Of a stretch of DNA of 64,000 nt, positions 34,204-42,825 are shown in pieces; within the stretch, counting starts at the first letter, position 1; every line of letters starts with the position of its first letter. The stretch spans positions 434,001-498,000 of the forward strand of contig CBDDLR010000002.1 of NCBI GenBank assembly GCA_965230765.1, in the 5' to 3' direction. Under the pieces are notes generated by a model that did no database searches, was not told the origin of the DNA, and was given only the letters and a program-made list of their open reading frames with translations. A program made the translations under genes and the position numbers. Origin of the DNA: Sunxiuqinia sp965230765. Its GTDB lineage: Bacteria; Bacteroidota; Bacteroidia; Bacteroidales; Prolixibacteraceae.

Positions 34204-36063
34204 CTAGCTATTTGGTTGGAAATGAATAAAACCTCCTTCAGGAACGATAAACTCAACTGCGTTTTTCTTTTTGGTTTTTAGTGTCCCATTTTCAATGCTT
34301 TGCCCCAGGTGGTTGTGTATAGAGTATTGGTATATAATTCCTGGCTGTGCAGAAACAAAATTTACTGTTTCGCTTTCTTTTGCATTGATTACATCTAGTG
34401 ATTTTTCAAGTGATAAAGGCAGGTTTAGTGTGTATTCATCGTAAATGGTATAAATCATTTTGTCATCATTCTCAACTTTAATTACCGGGTAGTTTCTGGA
34501 TACTTTTATCGGTCTGAAATCACCCGTCATTAATACATCGTAATTGCTTTGCCAGTAGTTTAACCAAAACCTGACGGCCTGTTTATTGTCTTGTGGCATG
34601 GTGGTGTTAAAAAATGAAAGGTACGGATTGCCAAACATAATGGACTGGAACTTGCGGGCAACATCCTTGCTTTTATCACGTGGATGGATGCCCAGTATTT
34701 CTACAAACGGCGTGTACTGCCCGTAAAGTAAACGGTTGTTTACCATTTTTTCACGCACAATCTGTGTGCTGCTAACCCCCACAAAACCACTCAGTAGGTT
34801 TTGGTCACTTCGGTTAGGACCAACAGCTTTAAACTCGTGCCCAAGGAATACTTCAGGGTTGGCATTTTTCAGGCGCATATCCATTTCATCTGTAAGCCTT
34901 TCAAGAGCCAGTGATACATCGACGAAATCCCTTCCCAAATCCTGTGTTACCGTTGTCGTGTGGCTGGTGTAAAAATTATTCAGGAAGTCGAACCAAAAAC
35001 CATCAAAATTCCAGGTTCTGTAAAAATTGGCGTAAGTGCTGATTAAATGGTAACGCACATCAGCATATCGAGGATCAAGAACATGAAGTTGTTTCGGGGG
35101 TTTGTAGTTAATGTATTTCCCTTCAAAACGTTGTGAAATAACCGGGTTGCCGCCAAGGAATGGTAGCGAATACCACAAGTAAAGGTTCATGTGCATGTTG
35201 CGGCGTTTTTCATCGAACAACTGCATGGTTTGCAAGCTTTGCTCCTCGTAACTGTATGCAGTATCTACCTTCATTTTTACCAGTGAGCGCCAGCCATCAT
35301 CAATCAAAATTGATTTAAAATTGAAGTTTTGTAGTGAATCCAACTCACGGGTAATGTTTTCTAATGGAATGTTTCGGTGCATTGGGTACCAAGTGGAATA
35401 AACGGGCACTTTTGAGCTATCTGCACTTTTAATTCCATGAGAAAATTCCTCTGTCAATCTCCATCGTGAAGCTTCGTGTATGGCTTGTGAAAAATGAATA
35501 TTCCTAAAATCGAGTAAAATTTCAACCTGGTATTTCTGCATGGCTGAAAGGGGAGGGTTATCTTCAAAAAAACCAAGGCAAAATACCATGGTGTCACCCT
35601 GTTCCTGAATGTACGTATTAATAAACCGGGTGTCATATCCGTCGCGGCAGGTAAATGTCACCTGGTTTTGATCATTAATAGTCAGCCCGGAAATAATGGA
35701 GAACTCTGCAGCTGCCCGGTCATAGGATGGAAGCGAAAAGAAAGACTTGTTCGACCAGGTTTGTGAATTCCAAAGCTGGTTGATATTGTCTTTTGGTATA
35801 CTAAGTTTGAGAGAAAATGCAGGGGGCTGACTAGCTGAAGAACTGTGCATGTACATTTTTACCATGTACCTGCTTTTGTTTATTTCTTCAATCTGAATCG
35901 TAGGTGTAAAAGGGCGCAGGTTACCTTCTATTTTGATCTTATTTTCATCAAAGGTGAAAAAATCAGAACTTGTGTTTGTGGAGTATCCTCCTTGTACTAC
36001 TGCAAGGAACAATAGCAAAATACTAATTTGAATAAATCTATTTCCAACCCAGGCTCTCCTCAT
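34204..36063 (-). CDS. GH36-like glycoside hydrolase (alpha-galactosidase type)
   Basis: An exported enzyme of 619 residues with an N-terminal signal (IQISILLLFLAVVQGGYS). The N-terminal beta part (40-225) is followed by a barrel starting VYSTWYPMHRNIPLENITRE and FKSILIDDGWRSL, typical of clan GH-D. FDGFWFDFLNNFY at the fourth strand would provide the catalytic nucleophile Asp, and a later Asp in the barrel the acid/base; the latter could not be fixed. A beta C-terminal domain follows (505-619). Probably acts on alpha-galactosides or a related sugar in the periplasm. There is no SusCD pair nearby. Confidence 0.7.
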   Translation of the reverse strand: MRRAWVGNRFIQISILLLFLAVVQGGYSTNTSSDFFTFDENKIKIEGNLRPFTPTIQIEEINKSRYMVKMYMHSSSASQPPAFSLKLSIPKDNINQLWNSQTWSNKSFFSLPSYDRAAAEFSIISGLTINDQNQVTFTCRDGYDTRFINTYIQEQGDTMVFCLGFFEDNPPLSAMQKYQVEILLDFRNIHFSQAIHEASRWRLTEEFSHGIKSADSSKVPVYSTWYPMHRNIPLENITRELDSLQNFNFKSILIDDGWRSLVKMKVDTAYSYEEQSLQTMQLFDEKRRNMHMNLYLWYSLPFLGGNPVISQRFEGKYINYKPPKQLHVLDPRYADVRYHLISTYANFYRTWNFDGFWFDFLNNFYTSHTTTVTQDLGRDFVDVSLALERLTDEMDMRLKNANPEVFLGHEFKAVGPNRSDQNLLSGFVGVSSTQIVREKMVNNRLLYGQYTPFVEILGIHPRDKSKDVARKFQSIMFGNPYLSFFNTTMPQDNKQAVRFWLNYWQSNYDVLMTGDFRPIKVSRNYPVIKVENDDKMIYTIYDEYTLNLPLSLEKSLDVINAKESETVNFVSAQPGIIYQYSIHNHLGQSIENGTLKTKKKNAVEFIVPEGGFIHFQPNS

Positions 36064-36233
36064 CTTCCCTAAATTTAGTCCCTGGATTATCGAATTTTCA
36101 CAAACCGCAAGCCTAATTTAAGGCGATCATAACTAATATCAAAGTATACGGAAGAAAAGCTGGTAATTGAGGTGAAAAAATCAACTTTTTGGATTGTTTT
36201 AAGCCGGATTATTCACCGCATTGGATAGTTTTT

Positions 36234-36241
36234 TACTTTTG
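36234..36241 (+). promoter_or_regulatory. Candidate -7 box for the B3/4-domain gene
   Basis: tacttttg is an exact TAnnTTTG. A start about seven bases downstream falls at or after ATG 36245, which favours ATG 36266 as the translation start. No convincing -33 partner. Confidence 0.4.
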
Positions 36242-36265
36242 TCAATGGAAAATGAAGAAAAAAAT

Positions 36266-36928
36266 ATGTCTAAAATTACGATATCAACCGAGCTAAAAGA
36301 AGCCTGTCCAAGTATCCGGATTTCTTCAATTGCATGTTCAGTTAGCAATACGAAAACCGATGAAGATTTGTGGAAACTTATTCAGCGTAGGTGCGATGAC
36401 ATTGCTTCTGTATTGGTTACCGAAGAGATAAAAAATAATCCGGCTATTGCAGCTGCCAGGTTGGCTTACAAAGCGTGTGGAAAAGACCCGGCACGGTATC
36501 GGCTTTCTGCTGAAGCACTCCTTCGGCGGGTAGTTTCCGGGAAGGGAATCTATCAGATTAACACGGTGGTTGATTTACTGAATTTGGTTTCTGTTTCAAC
36601 CGGGTTCTCAATTGGTGGCTACGATGCAGATAAAATCACTGGTAATATCACAATGGGTATTGGGAAAAACGCTGAACCATACCAGGGATTGGGTCGAGGC
36701 GAATTGAATATTGAGGGAATGCCTGTTTTTCGCGATAACGGAGGTGCTTTTGGTACTTCCACTTCGGATTCGGAGCGCACAGGAGTAGAGCTTACAATTC
36801 AGCGCTTTTTAATGCTCATCGTTACTTACGGAGGAAATGATGGCTTGCAGGAAGCAACAGATATGGCGGTTGCGTTATTGGAGCAATATGCTTCGGCTAC
36901 CAATTTTGAAATAAAACAAATTGAATAG
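36266..36928 (+). CDS. B3/4-domain protein
   Basis: A 220-residue protein from ATG 36266. The B3/4 fold of phenylalanyl-tRNA synthetase beta is shown by NPAIAAARLAYKACGKDPARYR, SAEALLRRVVSGKGIYQINT, VVDLLNLVSVSTGFSIGGYD and VFRDNGGAFGTSTSDSERTG. Stand-alone B3/4 proteins are thought to edit mischarged tRNA or act on D-amino-acid-like substrates; the substrate is unproven. It is followed after three bases by an acyltransferase gene. Alternative starts lie at 36221 and 36245. Confidence 0.85.
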   Translation: MSKITISTELKEACPSIRISSIACSVSNTKTDEDLWKLIQRRCDDIASVLVTEEIKNNPAIAAARLAYKACGKDPARYRLSAEALLRRVVSGKGIYQINTVVDLLNLVSVSTGFSIGGYDADKITGNITMGIGKNAEPYQGLGRGELNIEGMPVFRDNGGAFGTSTSDSERTGVELTIQRFLMLIVTYGGNDGLQEATDMAVALLEQYASATNFEIKQIE

Positions 36929-36931
36929 ACG

Positions 36932-37483
36932 ATGAAGTACATTTGTAGGTTTTTATTGAAGTTATTGGGGTGGAAAGCCGTGAATGGCATTATGCCGCAC
37001 GACAAGGCAATTATTATTGGTGTGCCTCATACCAGTGCCTTGGATTTTGTAATTTCCTACCTTTATTATACTTCATTTGGCGGTGTTGCCAATATTGTAA
37101 TTAAAAAAGAATTTTTTTTCTGGCCATTGGGATTTTTTCTGAAAAAAATGGGTGCAATTCCAATAGATCGGTCGAAAGGCGTTTCGGTGGCAAAACAAAT
37201 TATTAATGAAATGAACAATCGGGATGTAATGCACCTGGCGATTACCCCTGAAGGCACCCGAAAACTGAATAAGCGTTGGAAAGCTGGTTTCCATACTATT
37301 GCAAAAGCTACAGGGGCAACCATTTACCTGGGCTTTTTTGATTTTGGCAGAAAACAAGTTGGCTGGATCGAAACCATGGAGCTGACCGATGACCCTCAAG
37401 CCGACATTAAACGCATGAAGGCATACTATCGTGAACGCAATGTAATTGGAAAACACCCTGAACTTTTTACAGCTGAAGATTAA
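36932..37483 (+). CDS. PlsC-like acyltransferase
   Basis: A 183-residue membrane-associated acyltransferase. The catalytic motif HTSALD corresponds to HxxxxD near residue 34, and ITPEGTRKLNKRWKAGFH is the PEGTR motif that binds glycerol phosphate. It is smaller than classic PlsC and resembles the short type that acylates lysophospholipids or other small lipids. Co-transcription with the B3/4 gene is likely. Substrate unknown. Confidence 0.85.
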   Translation: MKYICRFLLKLLGWKAVNGIMPHDKAIIIGVPHTSALDFVISYLYYTSFGGVANIVIKKEFFFWPLGFFLKKMGAIPIDRSKGVSVAKQIINEMNNRDVMHLAITPEGTRKLNKRWKAGFHTIAKATGATIYLGFFDFGRKQVGWIETMELTDDPQADIKRMKAYYRERNVIGKHPELFTAED

Positions 37484-37485
37484 TT

Positions 37486-37527
37486 CAATTATCAATGTCC
37501 AATTATCAATGTCCAATTATCAATGTC
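37486..37527 (+). repeat. Three tandem copies of a 14-bp unit
   Basis: caattatcaatgtc occurs three times in a row, and a fourth partial unit (caatgaccaat) holds the next start codon at 37530. It lies between the acyltransferase stop and the amidase start, so changes in copy number would change the spacing between them. Confidence 0.85.
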
Positions 37528-37529
37528 CA

Positions 37530-38312
37530 ATGACCAATAACTATCTAAATATTGCAGCTATACAAACCGATTTGGTTTGGGAAGATACAAAGACAAACTT
37601 GGCACATCTTGGAGAGATCATTTTGAACCTTTCCAGGGAAATCGATATTGTTGTTTTGCCCGAGATGTTTGCCACCGGTTTCAGTATGAATGTTGAACTG
37701 TGTGCAGAAACAATGGGTGGGGTAACAATGGAATGGTTGAAAAAGCTGGCTCAAGAAACAGGAATAGTCATTGCAGGGTCCCTAATGATTCGTGAAGAAG
37801 AGCTTTTTTACAATCGGTTTGTTTTTATGAAACCTGACGGCTCATTTGAAACTTACAACAAACGGCATTTGTTCCGAATGGGTGAAGAAAACCTTCATTT
37901 TACAGCAGGAACTGAGCGTAAAGTTTTTGAATATAAATCGTTTCGTATTTTACCGCAGGTGTGTTACGATCTGAGGTTTCCTGTTTTTGCACGTAACAGG
38001 GGTGATTACGATTTGATGATTAACTGTGCCAACTGGCCTGCCCCCCGGCAACATGTATGGGGTATTCTGTTAAAAGCACGTGCTATTGAAAATCAGGCCT
38101 TTGTTGTGGGTGTGAACCGGATTGGAAAGGATGCCAATGGAATTAATTATGCGGGTGGTAGTGTAATCCTTGATGCAAAAGGGGCGGTTCTATCCTCTGC
38201 CGAAAAAGGTCAGCAAGTTATTACTGCTAAACTGTCTAAACAATCACTTCTTAATTTTCGATCACGTTTTCCCGTTTCCGGAGATGCTGATTTGTTTGAT
38301 ATAAATATTTGA
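37530..38312 (+). CDS. Omega-amidase (carbon-nitrogen hydrolase family)
   Basis: A 260-residue nitrilase-family enzyme, most like Nit2/YafV omega-amidase that hydrolyses alpha-keto-glutaramate or alpha-keto-succinamate. Catalytic triad: Glu45 in VVLPEMFATGF, Lys111 in NKRHLF and Cys145 in PQVCYDLRFPVFARN. NWPAPRQHVWGILLKARAIE and VVGVNRIGKDANG fit the same subgroup. The start at ATG 37530 excludes a longer frame from 37446 that would run through the tandem repeat. Confidence 0.88.
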   Translation: MTNNYLNIAAIQTDLVWEDTKTNLAHLGEIILNLSREIDIVVLPEMFATGFSMNVELCAETMGGVTMEWLKKLAQETGIVIAGSLMIREEELFYNRFVFMKPDGSFETYNKRHLFRMGEENLHFTAGTERKVFEYKSFRILPQVCYDLRFPVFARNRGDYDLMINCANWPAPRQHVWGILLKARAIENQAFVVGVNRIGKDANGINYAGGSVILDAKGAVLSSAEKGQQVITAKLSKQSLLNFRSRFPVSGDADLFDINI

Positions 38313-38357
38313 TTTATAGCTCAATTATTTCACTTTTATTTTTGGAACAATTATTGT

Positions 38358-38393
38358 AACTAATGAATTAGTTTAAAAACTAAAATATTAGTT
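38358..38393. promoter_or_regulatory. Two BlaI-type operators before the first TonB-like gene
   Basis: aactaatgaattagtt (38358-38373) and aactaaaatattagtt (38378-38393) share arms aactaa/ttagtt and lie exactly 20 bases apart. They adjoin the -7 box at 38395. The repressor gene is 1.3 kb downstream. Confidence 0.75.
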
Positions 38394-38394
38394 G

Positions 38395-38402
38395 TATTTT
38401 TG
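38395..38402 (+). promoter_or_regulatory. -7 box of the first TonB-like gene
   Basis: tatttttg is an exact TAnnTTTG, one base after the second operator. Repression by steric block is expected. Confidence 0.55.
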
Positions 38403-38441
38403 TGATCAAATTAATTTATATCTAACTAAAAAACGAAAATT

Positions 38442-38855
38442 ATGAAAATTAGTCGAGTTATTATTTTGTTTTTGGTAAGTATTCTGCCATTTTCATTTAG
38501 TGTCCTGGGGCAAGAAAAAAAGAGTACACAAAAATATGAAGTTGAGATTATGCCAGAATTCCCAGGTGGTCTTGATGCAATGAAGGATTTTCTTTCCAAG
38601 GAGATCAACTACCCGGTTGAGGCTCAGGAAAATGGTATTGCAGGGAAAGTATTTATAAGCTTTGTAGTAAAAAAAGATGGATCAATTAATGATGCTAAAA
38701 TTGTTCGTCCTATTGATAAGAATTTGGATGCTGAAGCTTTACGGGTTGTGAAATCTATGCCGAAATGGACTCCAGGAAAAGATAAAGGTAAATTGGTTGA
38801 TGTAGAATATACACTGCCAATAAACTTTGCACTTTGTAAAAAGAAAAAAGGATAG
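38442..38855 (+). CDS. Exported TonB C-terminal-domain protein
   Basis: A 137-residue protein with a signal peptide (ISRVIILFLVSILPFSFSVLG) and one TonB_C domain (about 33-133): EIMPEFPGGLDAMKDFLSK, ENGIAGKVFISFVVKKDGSI, EALRVVKSMPKWTPGKDKGK. It has no transmembrane anchor or proline stretch, so it is not a full energy transducer; it may be a soluble paralogue. It is one of three copies of this domain in the locus and lies behind two operators. Confidence 0.85.
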   Translation: MKISRVIILFLVSILPFSFSVLGQEKKSTQKYEVEIMPEFPGGLDAMKDFLSKEINYPVEAQENGIAGKVFISFVVKKDGSINDAKIVRPIDKNLDAEALRVVKSMPKWTPGKDKGKLVDVEYTLPINFALCKKKKG

Positions 38856-38878
38856 TTGTATATTTTTTTCATTGCAAC

Positions 38879-38894
38879 AACTAATGATTTAGTT
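38879..38894. promoter_or_regulatory. Single BlaI-type operator before the tonB gene
   Basis: aactaatgatttagtt has the arms aactaa and ttagtt, as in the other four copies. It lies 31 bases before the tonB start; the promoter is not clear. Confidence 0.65.
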
Positions 38895-38925
38895 GTAAGG
38901 TTGTATTTAATCTAAAACTTAAATT

Positions 38926-39609
38926 ATGGAAATAAAAAAATCACCAAAAGCAGATTTGGAATCGAAAAGGGGTATTTTTATGCTTATTGGTCTGGTGTTT
39001 GCTTTGTCGCTATGTTTAATGGCGTTTGAGTGGGGCAGCAGTGTTCAGGAGGTTGAGCAATTTGGGCAACTTGCCGGATTTGATGTAGACGATGAAATTA
39101 TACCCATTACCCGACAAGAAGAAGTAAAACCACCACCACCACCGCCACCTCCAAAGGTAGTTGATGTGATCAATATCGTAGATGATGAAACAGAGATTGA
39201 AGAAGAACTGGAGATAGAAGATACGGAAGCCGATGATGAAACTGTAATCGATGTTTCTCCAATCCTTGAGGAAGAAGAGGAAGTAGAAGAAGACAAGATT
39301 TTCTTTTTTGTAGAAGAGCAACCAGAGTTTCCTGGTGGTGAAAGAGCACTGGTTAAGTTTTTGTCATCATCGGTTAAGTATCCGGTTATTGCGCAGGAAA
39401 ATGGAATACAGGGAAAGGTATATGTGACCTTTGTTGTTGAAAAGGATGGAAGTGTTACAGACGCAACCATTCTGCGAGGTGCCGATCCTTCTTTAAATAA
39501 AGAAGCTTTGCGGGTGGTAAGCTTACTTCCTAAGTGGAAACCCGGCAAGCAGGGCGGCAGGGCGGTACGCGTATCTTATCGGGTACCTATCGATTTTCAG
39601 TTGCAATAA
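38926..39609 (+). CDS. TonB-like energy transducer
   Basis: A 227-residue inner-membrane protein. One TM helix lies at about 17-34, followed by a periplasmic proline stretch (EVKPPPPPPPPKVVDV, about 65-80), an acidic low-complexity region (about 85-125), and a TonB_C domain with QPEFPGGERALVKFLSSS, IQGKVYVTFVVEKDGSV and LPKWKPGKQGG. It could pass proton-motive energy to outer-membrane receptors. No ExbB/ExbD is present in this window. Confidence 0.88.
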   Translation: MEIKKSPKADLESKRGIFMLIGLVFALSLCLMAFEWGSSVQEVEQFGQLAGFDVDDEIIPITRQEEVKPPPPPPPPKVVDVINIVDDETEIEEELEIEDTEADDETVIDVSPILEEEEEVEEDKIFFFVEEQPEFPGGERALVKFLSSSVKYPVIAQENGIQGKVYVTFVVEKDGSVTDATILRGADPSLNKEALRVVSLLPKWKPGKQGGRAVRVSYRVPIDFQLQ

Positions 39610-39625
39610 TTTTTTTGATATTTCT

Positions 39626-39661
39626 AACTAATTTATTAGTTGAAAAACTATTTGATTAGTT
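39626..39661. promoter_or_regulatory. Two BlaI-type operators before blaI (autoregulation)
   Basis: aactaatttattagtt (39626-39641) and aactatttgattagtt (39646-39661) are again 20 bases apart, and the second one ends where the -7 box begins. The same spacing occurs before the 38442 gene. Confidence 0.75.
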
Positions 39662-39668
39662 ATATTTG
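39661..39668 (+). promoter_or_regulatory. -7 box of the blaI-M56 operon
   Basis: tatatttg is an exact TAnnTTTG; a ttg at 39640-39642 lies 18 bases before it. Both boxes are covered by the operators. Confidence 0.55.
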
Positions 39669-39709
39669 GCTTGATATTTGTATTCCATTAAACGTTAATT
39701 TTTATATTC

Positions 39710-40096
39710 ATGAAAGAACTTACAAAAGCTGAAGAACAAATAATGCAATTGCTGTGGATTAAGGAAAAAGCATTTGTAAAGGAACTTATTGAAAAAATGC
39801 CTGAACCTAAACCTGCATACAATACAGTATCAACCATTGTTCGGATACTGGAAAAAAAAGGATTTGTTGGATATGAAGCTTTTGGAAAAACCCATCGATA
39901 CTTTCCACTGATTAGTAAAAAAGAGTACACCCGAAAATACATGAAAACCTTTATGAAAGGATATTTCAGTAATTCATTTAAGGAAATGGTATCTTTTTTT
40001 GCTCGCGAAGACAACATGAGTATTGCTGAACTGGAAGAATTGATGAAAGAGGTTGGCAAAGATTTGGAAAACGAAGAAAAAAAGAAGGATGAATAG
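39710..40096 (+). CDS. BlaI/MecI-family repressor
   Basis: A 128-residue repressor with a winged helix: LTKAEEQIMQLLWIKEKAFV, then KELIEKMPEPKPAYNTVSTI, then VRILEKKGFVGYEAFGKTHR. The family binds a TACAxxTGTA-like or related palindrome as a dimer and is inactivated when the partner M56 protease cuts it. Here the operators AACTAAT/ATTAGTT flank its own gene. It overlaps the M56 gene by eight bases, so the sensor and the repressor are translated together. Confidence 0.9.
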   Translation: MKELTKAEEQIMQLLWIKEKAFVKELIEKMPEPKPAYNTVSTIVRILEKKGFVGYEAFGKTHRYFPLISKKEYTRKYMKTFMKGYFSNSFKEMVSFFAREDNMSIAELEELMKEVGKDLENEEKKKDE

Positions 40097-41576
40097 TTTT
40101 GTCAATTATATTCTTGAATCGGGAATTAGCCTGGGTATATTTTCCATCATTTATTTCTTTTTTTTAAGGAAGGAAACTTTTTTTAGAACGAATCGTATTT
40201 TTCTACTCTCAGCATTATTATTTTCTATCCTTTTACCATTACTTCGTTTTCAGGTATATCCATCAAAATCGGTTATGCTCCCCGAGGTAACTGTAATGCC
40301 TTATTCAAACCTGTTGGAGTCTATATCAATTTATAGTTCATCGGTTTCAGGAACCATTGTTTCTGCAATTTCTACACAACAGTGGATTGTTGGGGTGTAT
40401 CTTCTTGGATTCTTGTTTTTTACTGTGCTTTTTGTTTTTCGTTTAATTCAACTAAAAAAACTAATAAGGTTAGGTGAATCGGTTGTTGAAAACGGGATCA
40501 AGTATGTTAAAATTAATAGGGAAATAAGTACTTTTTCATTTTTGAACTATGTATTTGTAAGTGATGATTTTGAATCACGAAATGGTTGGGAAAAGATGCT
40601 TCAACACGAAATGGAGCATGTATCACAAGGACACACTTATGATGTGTTAGTGCTTGAAATCCTGACTATTTTTCAGTGGTTCAACCCTCTTTTTTGGTTG
40701 TTAAAAAGGTCAATAAAAGAGAACCACGAGTTTTTGGCTGATAACGCTGTTATCTCAAATAGTGGAAATGCCATGGACTACAAACAATTATTGTTGGGGC
40801 AGGCGGTTGGAGAACAGCTTGTGATAGCCAACAATTTCAACTATTCACTTATCAAAAACAGAATTAAAATGATCTCAAGAATAAAATCCTCTAAACTTGC
40901 TAATATAAAACTAATTAGTGGGGTGTTGGTCGCACTTGCCCTAACCGTTGTTTTTGCCTGCGAACAAAAAAAATCGTTTGAAGAAGAAAAAAACAAAACT
41001 GAGAATATCGTCTCATTGAAGTTGAACGAAGAAGAGATAAAATTGGAAGGTCATCCAGAATCAATTGAGCAGTTGAAAAAAATCTTGGCATCTGCACCAA
41101 ATATCGAACTAAAAGACCAGGGAGAAGGCGGGATATCCATATTGCAAAAAACCAAAGATGTTGATGATGAGGTTGTAGTTGTATCTTTAGATAAAGCAAA
41201 ACCTACTTTGGAAGCAACAATTGTTGACAGAAAAAATAGGATGATAGACAAAGATGGAAGTCCAGTATTTTTTATAGTTGAAGAAATGCCCGAATTTCCC
41301 GGGGGTGAGTTAGCATTGAGGAAGTTTATTGCAACGAGTATTAAATATCCTGTTGTTGCCCAGGAACATGGAGTTCAAGGTAAAGTTTATGTCAGTTTTG
41401 TTGTTGGTAAAGATGGATTTGTAGAAAGGGCAAGAGTAGCACGGGGTGTTGATCCTCAGCTTGATGCTGAAGCGTTACGTGTAGTAAATAAAATGCCTGC
41501 TTGGAAACCAGGAAAACAAAAAGGCAAAGAAGTGGCAGTAAGTTTCACTGTGCCGATAAATTTTGTGTTACAATAA
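40089..41576 (+). CDS. BlaR1/MecR1-like M56 sensor protease fused to TonB_C domain
   Basis: A membrane protein of 495 residues from ATG 40089. It has four or so TM helices (12-26, 36-52, 98-120, about 270-290) around a zinc-protease domain with HEMEH at 173-177 (His173, Glu174, His177) and WFNPLFWLLKRSIKENHEFL. After the last helix there is a periplasmic linker (290-395), and a TonB_C domain ends the protein (EEMPEFPGGELALRKFIATS). The protease would cut the BlaI partner on a signal received by the periplasmic part. The TonB domain replaces the penicillin-binding sensor of BlaR1, so the signal is likely envelope-related. Confidence 0.88.
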   Translation: MNSFVNYILESGISLGIFSIIYFFFLRKETFFRTNRIFLLSALLFSILLPLLRFQVYPSKSVMLPEVTVMPYSNLLESISIYSSSVSGTIVSAISTQQWIVGVYLLGFLFFTVLFVFRLIQLKKLIRLGESVVENGIKYVKINREISTFSFLNYVFVSDDFESRNGWEKMLQHEMEHVSQGHTYDVLVLEILTIFQWFNPLFWLLKRSIKENHEFLADNAVISNSGNAMDYKQLLLGQAVGEQLVIANNFNYSLIKNRIKMISRIKSSKLANIKLISGVLVALALTVVFACEQKKSFEEEKNKTENIVSLKLNEEEIKLEGHPESIEQLKKILASAPNIELKDQGEGGISILQKTKDVDDEVVVVSLDKAKPTLEATIVDRKNRMIDKDGSPVFFIVEEMPEFPGGELALRKFIATSIKYPVVAQEHGVQGKVYVSFVVGKDGFVERARVARGVDPQLDAEALRVVNKMPAWKPGKQKGKEVAVSFTVPINFVLQ

Positions 41577-41586
41577 ACAATAAAAC

Positions 41587-42825
41587 ATGTTCAGAAAACT
41601 ACCTTTAGCGATAGCAATACTATTGCCATTTTTTTGCATTTCGCAAGAATTGGACCTTTTGATATTGAATCAGGATTACGAGGCTGCTTTGAGCATTATT
41701 GACAAAAAATTAGAAATCAATCAAAATCCAGACCTGTATTTTAAGAAGGGGATCATCCACAAAGAAATGGTTGATTACCCTTCTTCCATTCAGGCGATTA
41801 GCCAGGCAATCGAGTTGGATACAGCTAACATCGATTACCTGTCAGCAAGGGCTGCTTTATACCAGTCGTTAGGTATCAATTCAAAAGCCGTACTTGATAT
41901 CGAAAAGGCTATTTTAATCAGCCCTGAGAACCTAAAACTAAAATATGAGTTGGGGAAGCTTTATATAAGGCAAAAGGAGCATAATAAAGCATATGACACC
42001 TTTGAGGAAATCCAGGCAGTTGATTCATTAAATGTCATGTACAACAGATATAGTGCATTGGCTGCCTACAAGGCCAAAAGAATGAAAAGAGCTGCAAACT
42101 TATATCAAAAATATTTGTCTCAGAATCCGGATGATCTAAGTGCATATTTTTATTTGTATGAAGCGCTCGGGAAGAGTGGGAAAAAAGACGAGGCTAAAAT
42201 AGTTTTGTATGGTATAAATCGAAGATTCCCAAATAACAAAGCGATTACACTAAAAATAGCCAATGCTTCTTTTGTGGATAAAAATTTTCAAATGGGGCAG
42301 CGGTTTTATCATCAATACCTGTCACGGTACGATACAACAACCCCAATCTTATTGAACTACGGTATATGCCTGTATCACAATAAAATGTATGAAGATGCTG
42401 TAAGTGTATTGGATGAGTGTTTTTTTAAGGCTCCGAACGATACATATATCAACTTCTATTTGGGCGTGTGTCATAAAAAACTGAAAAACCACGAAAAAGC
42501 AATAGAATTTCTGGACTTTGCAATCTATGCGTCAGTTCCTGAATTTCATCCGGAAATGTACCATCACCTGGCCCAGGCATATGGAGCCCAGCGTGAATTC
42601 AAAAAGTCTATAGAATGTTATAAAAAAGCCTACGAGTTGGATAGCCGGAAAGTAGAAGTGCTTTTTGAAATTGCTACAACCTATGAAGAGTTTACCTATA
42701 AATCTTCTGAAGCACTGGCTTATTACCGTTCGTACTTGAAGGAGGCTGGGGAAGAAGGGGAAAATATTGATTATGCCCTGGACCGGGTAAAAATCATCAA
42801 AGAAGAACTGTTTATGAATGAATGA
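41587..42825 (+). CDS. TPR-repeat protein, exported
   Basis: A 412-residue protein with signal peptide (LPLAIAILLPFFCIS) and at least eight TPR-like helical pairs: ALSIIDKKLEINQNPDLYFK, YPSSIQAISQAIELDTANID, LKNHEKAIEFLDFAIYASVP, FKKSIECYKKAYELDSRKVE. No other domain is present. It starts ten bases after the M56 gene, so it is the end of the blaI operon. Such proteins scaffold envelope complexes; the partner is not known. Confidence 0.8.
   Translation: MFRKLPLAIAILLPFFCISQELDLLILNQDYEAALSIIDKKLEINQNPDLYFKKGIIHKEMVDYPSSIQAISQAIELDTANIDYLSARAALYQSLGINSKAVLDIEKAILISPENLKLKYELGKLYIRQKEHNKAYDTFEEIQAVDSLNVMYNRYSALAAYKAKRMKRAANLYQKYLSQNPDDLSAYFYLYEALGKSGKKDEAKIVLYGINRRFPNNKAITLKIANASFVDKNFQMGQRFYHQYLSRYDTTTPILLNYGICLYHNKMYEDAVSVLDECFFKAPNDTYINFYLGVCHKKLKNHEKAIEFLDFAIYASVPEFHPEMYHHLAQAYGAQREFKKSIECYKKAYELDSRKVEVLFEIATTYEEFTYKSSEALAYYRSYLKEAGEEGENIDYALDRVKIIKEELFMNE

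Noticed and set aside
37486..37527. Possible CRISPR-like repeat
   Set aside because: The 14-bp units are tandem with no spacers, and no cas gene is present.
39016..39548. Two antisense ORFs (101 and 167 residues) over the tonB gene
   Set aside because: Both are low-complexity shadows of the Pro/Glu-rich TonB linker.
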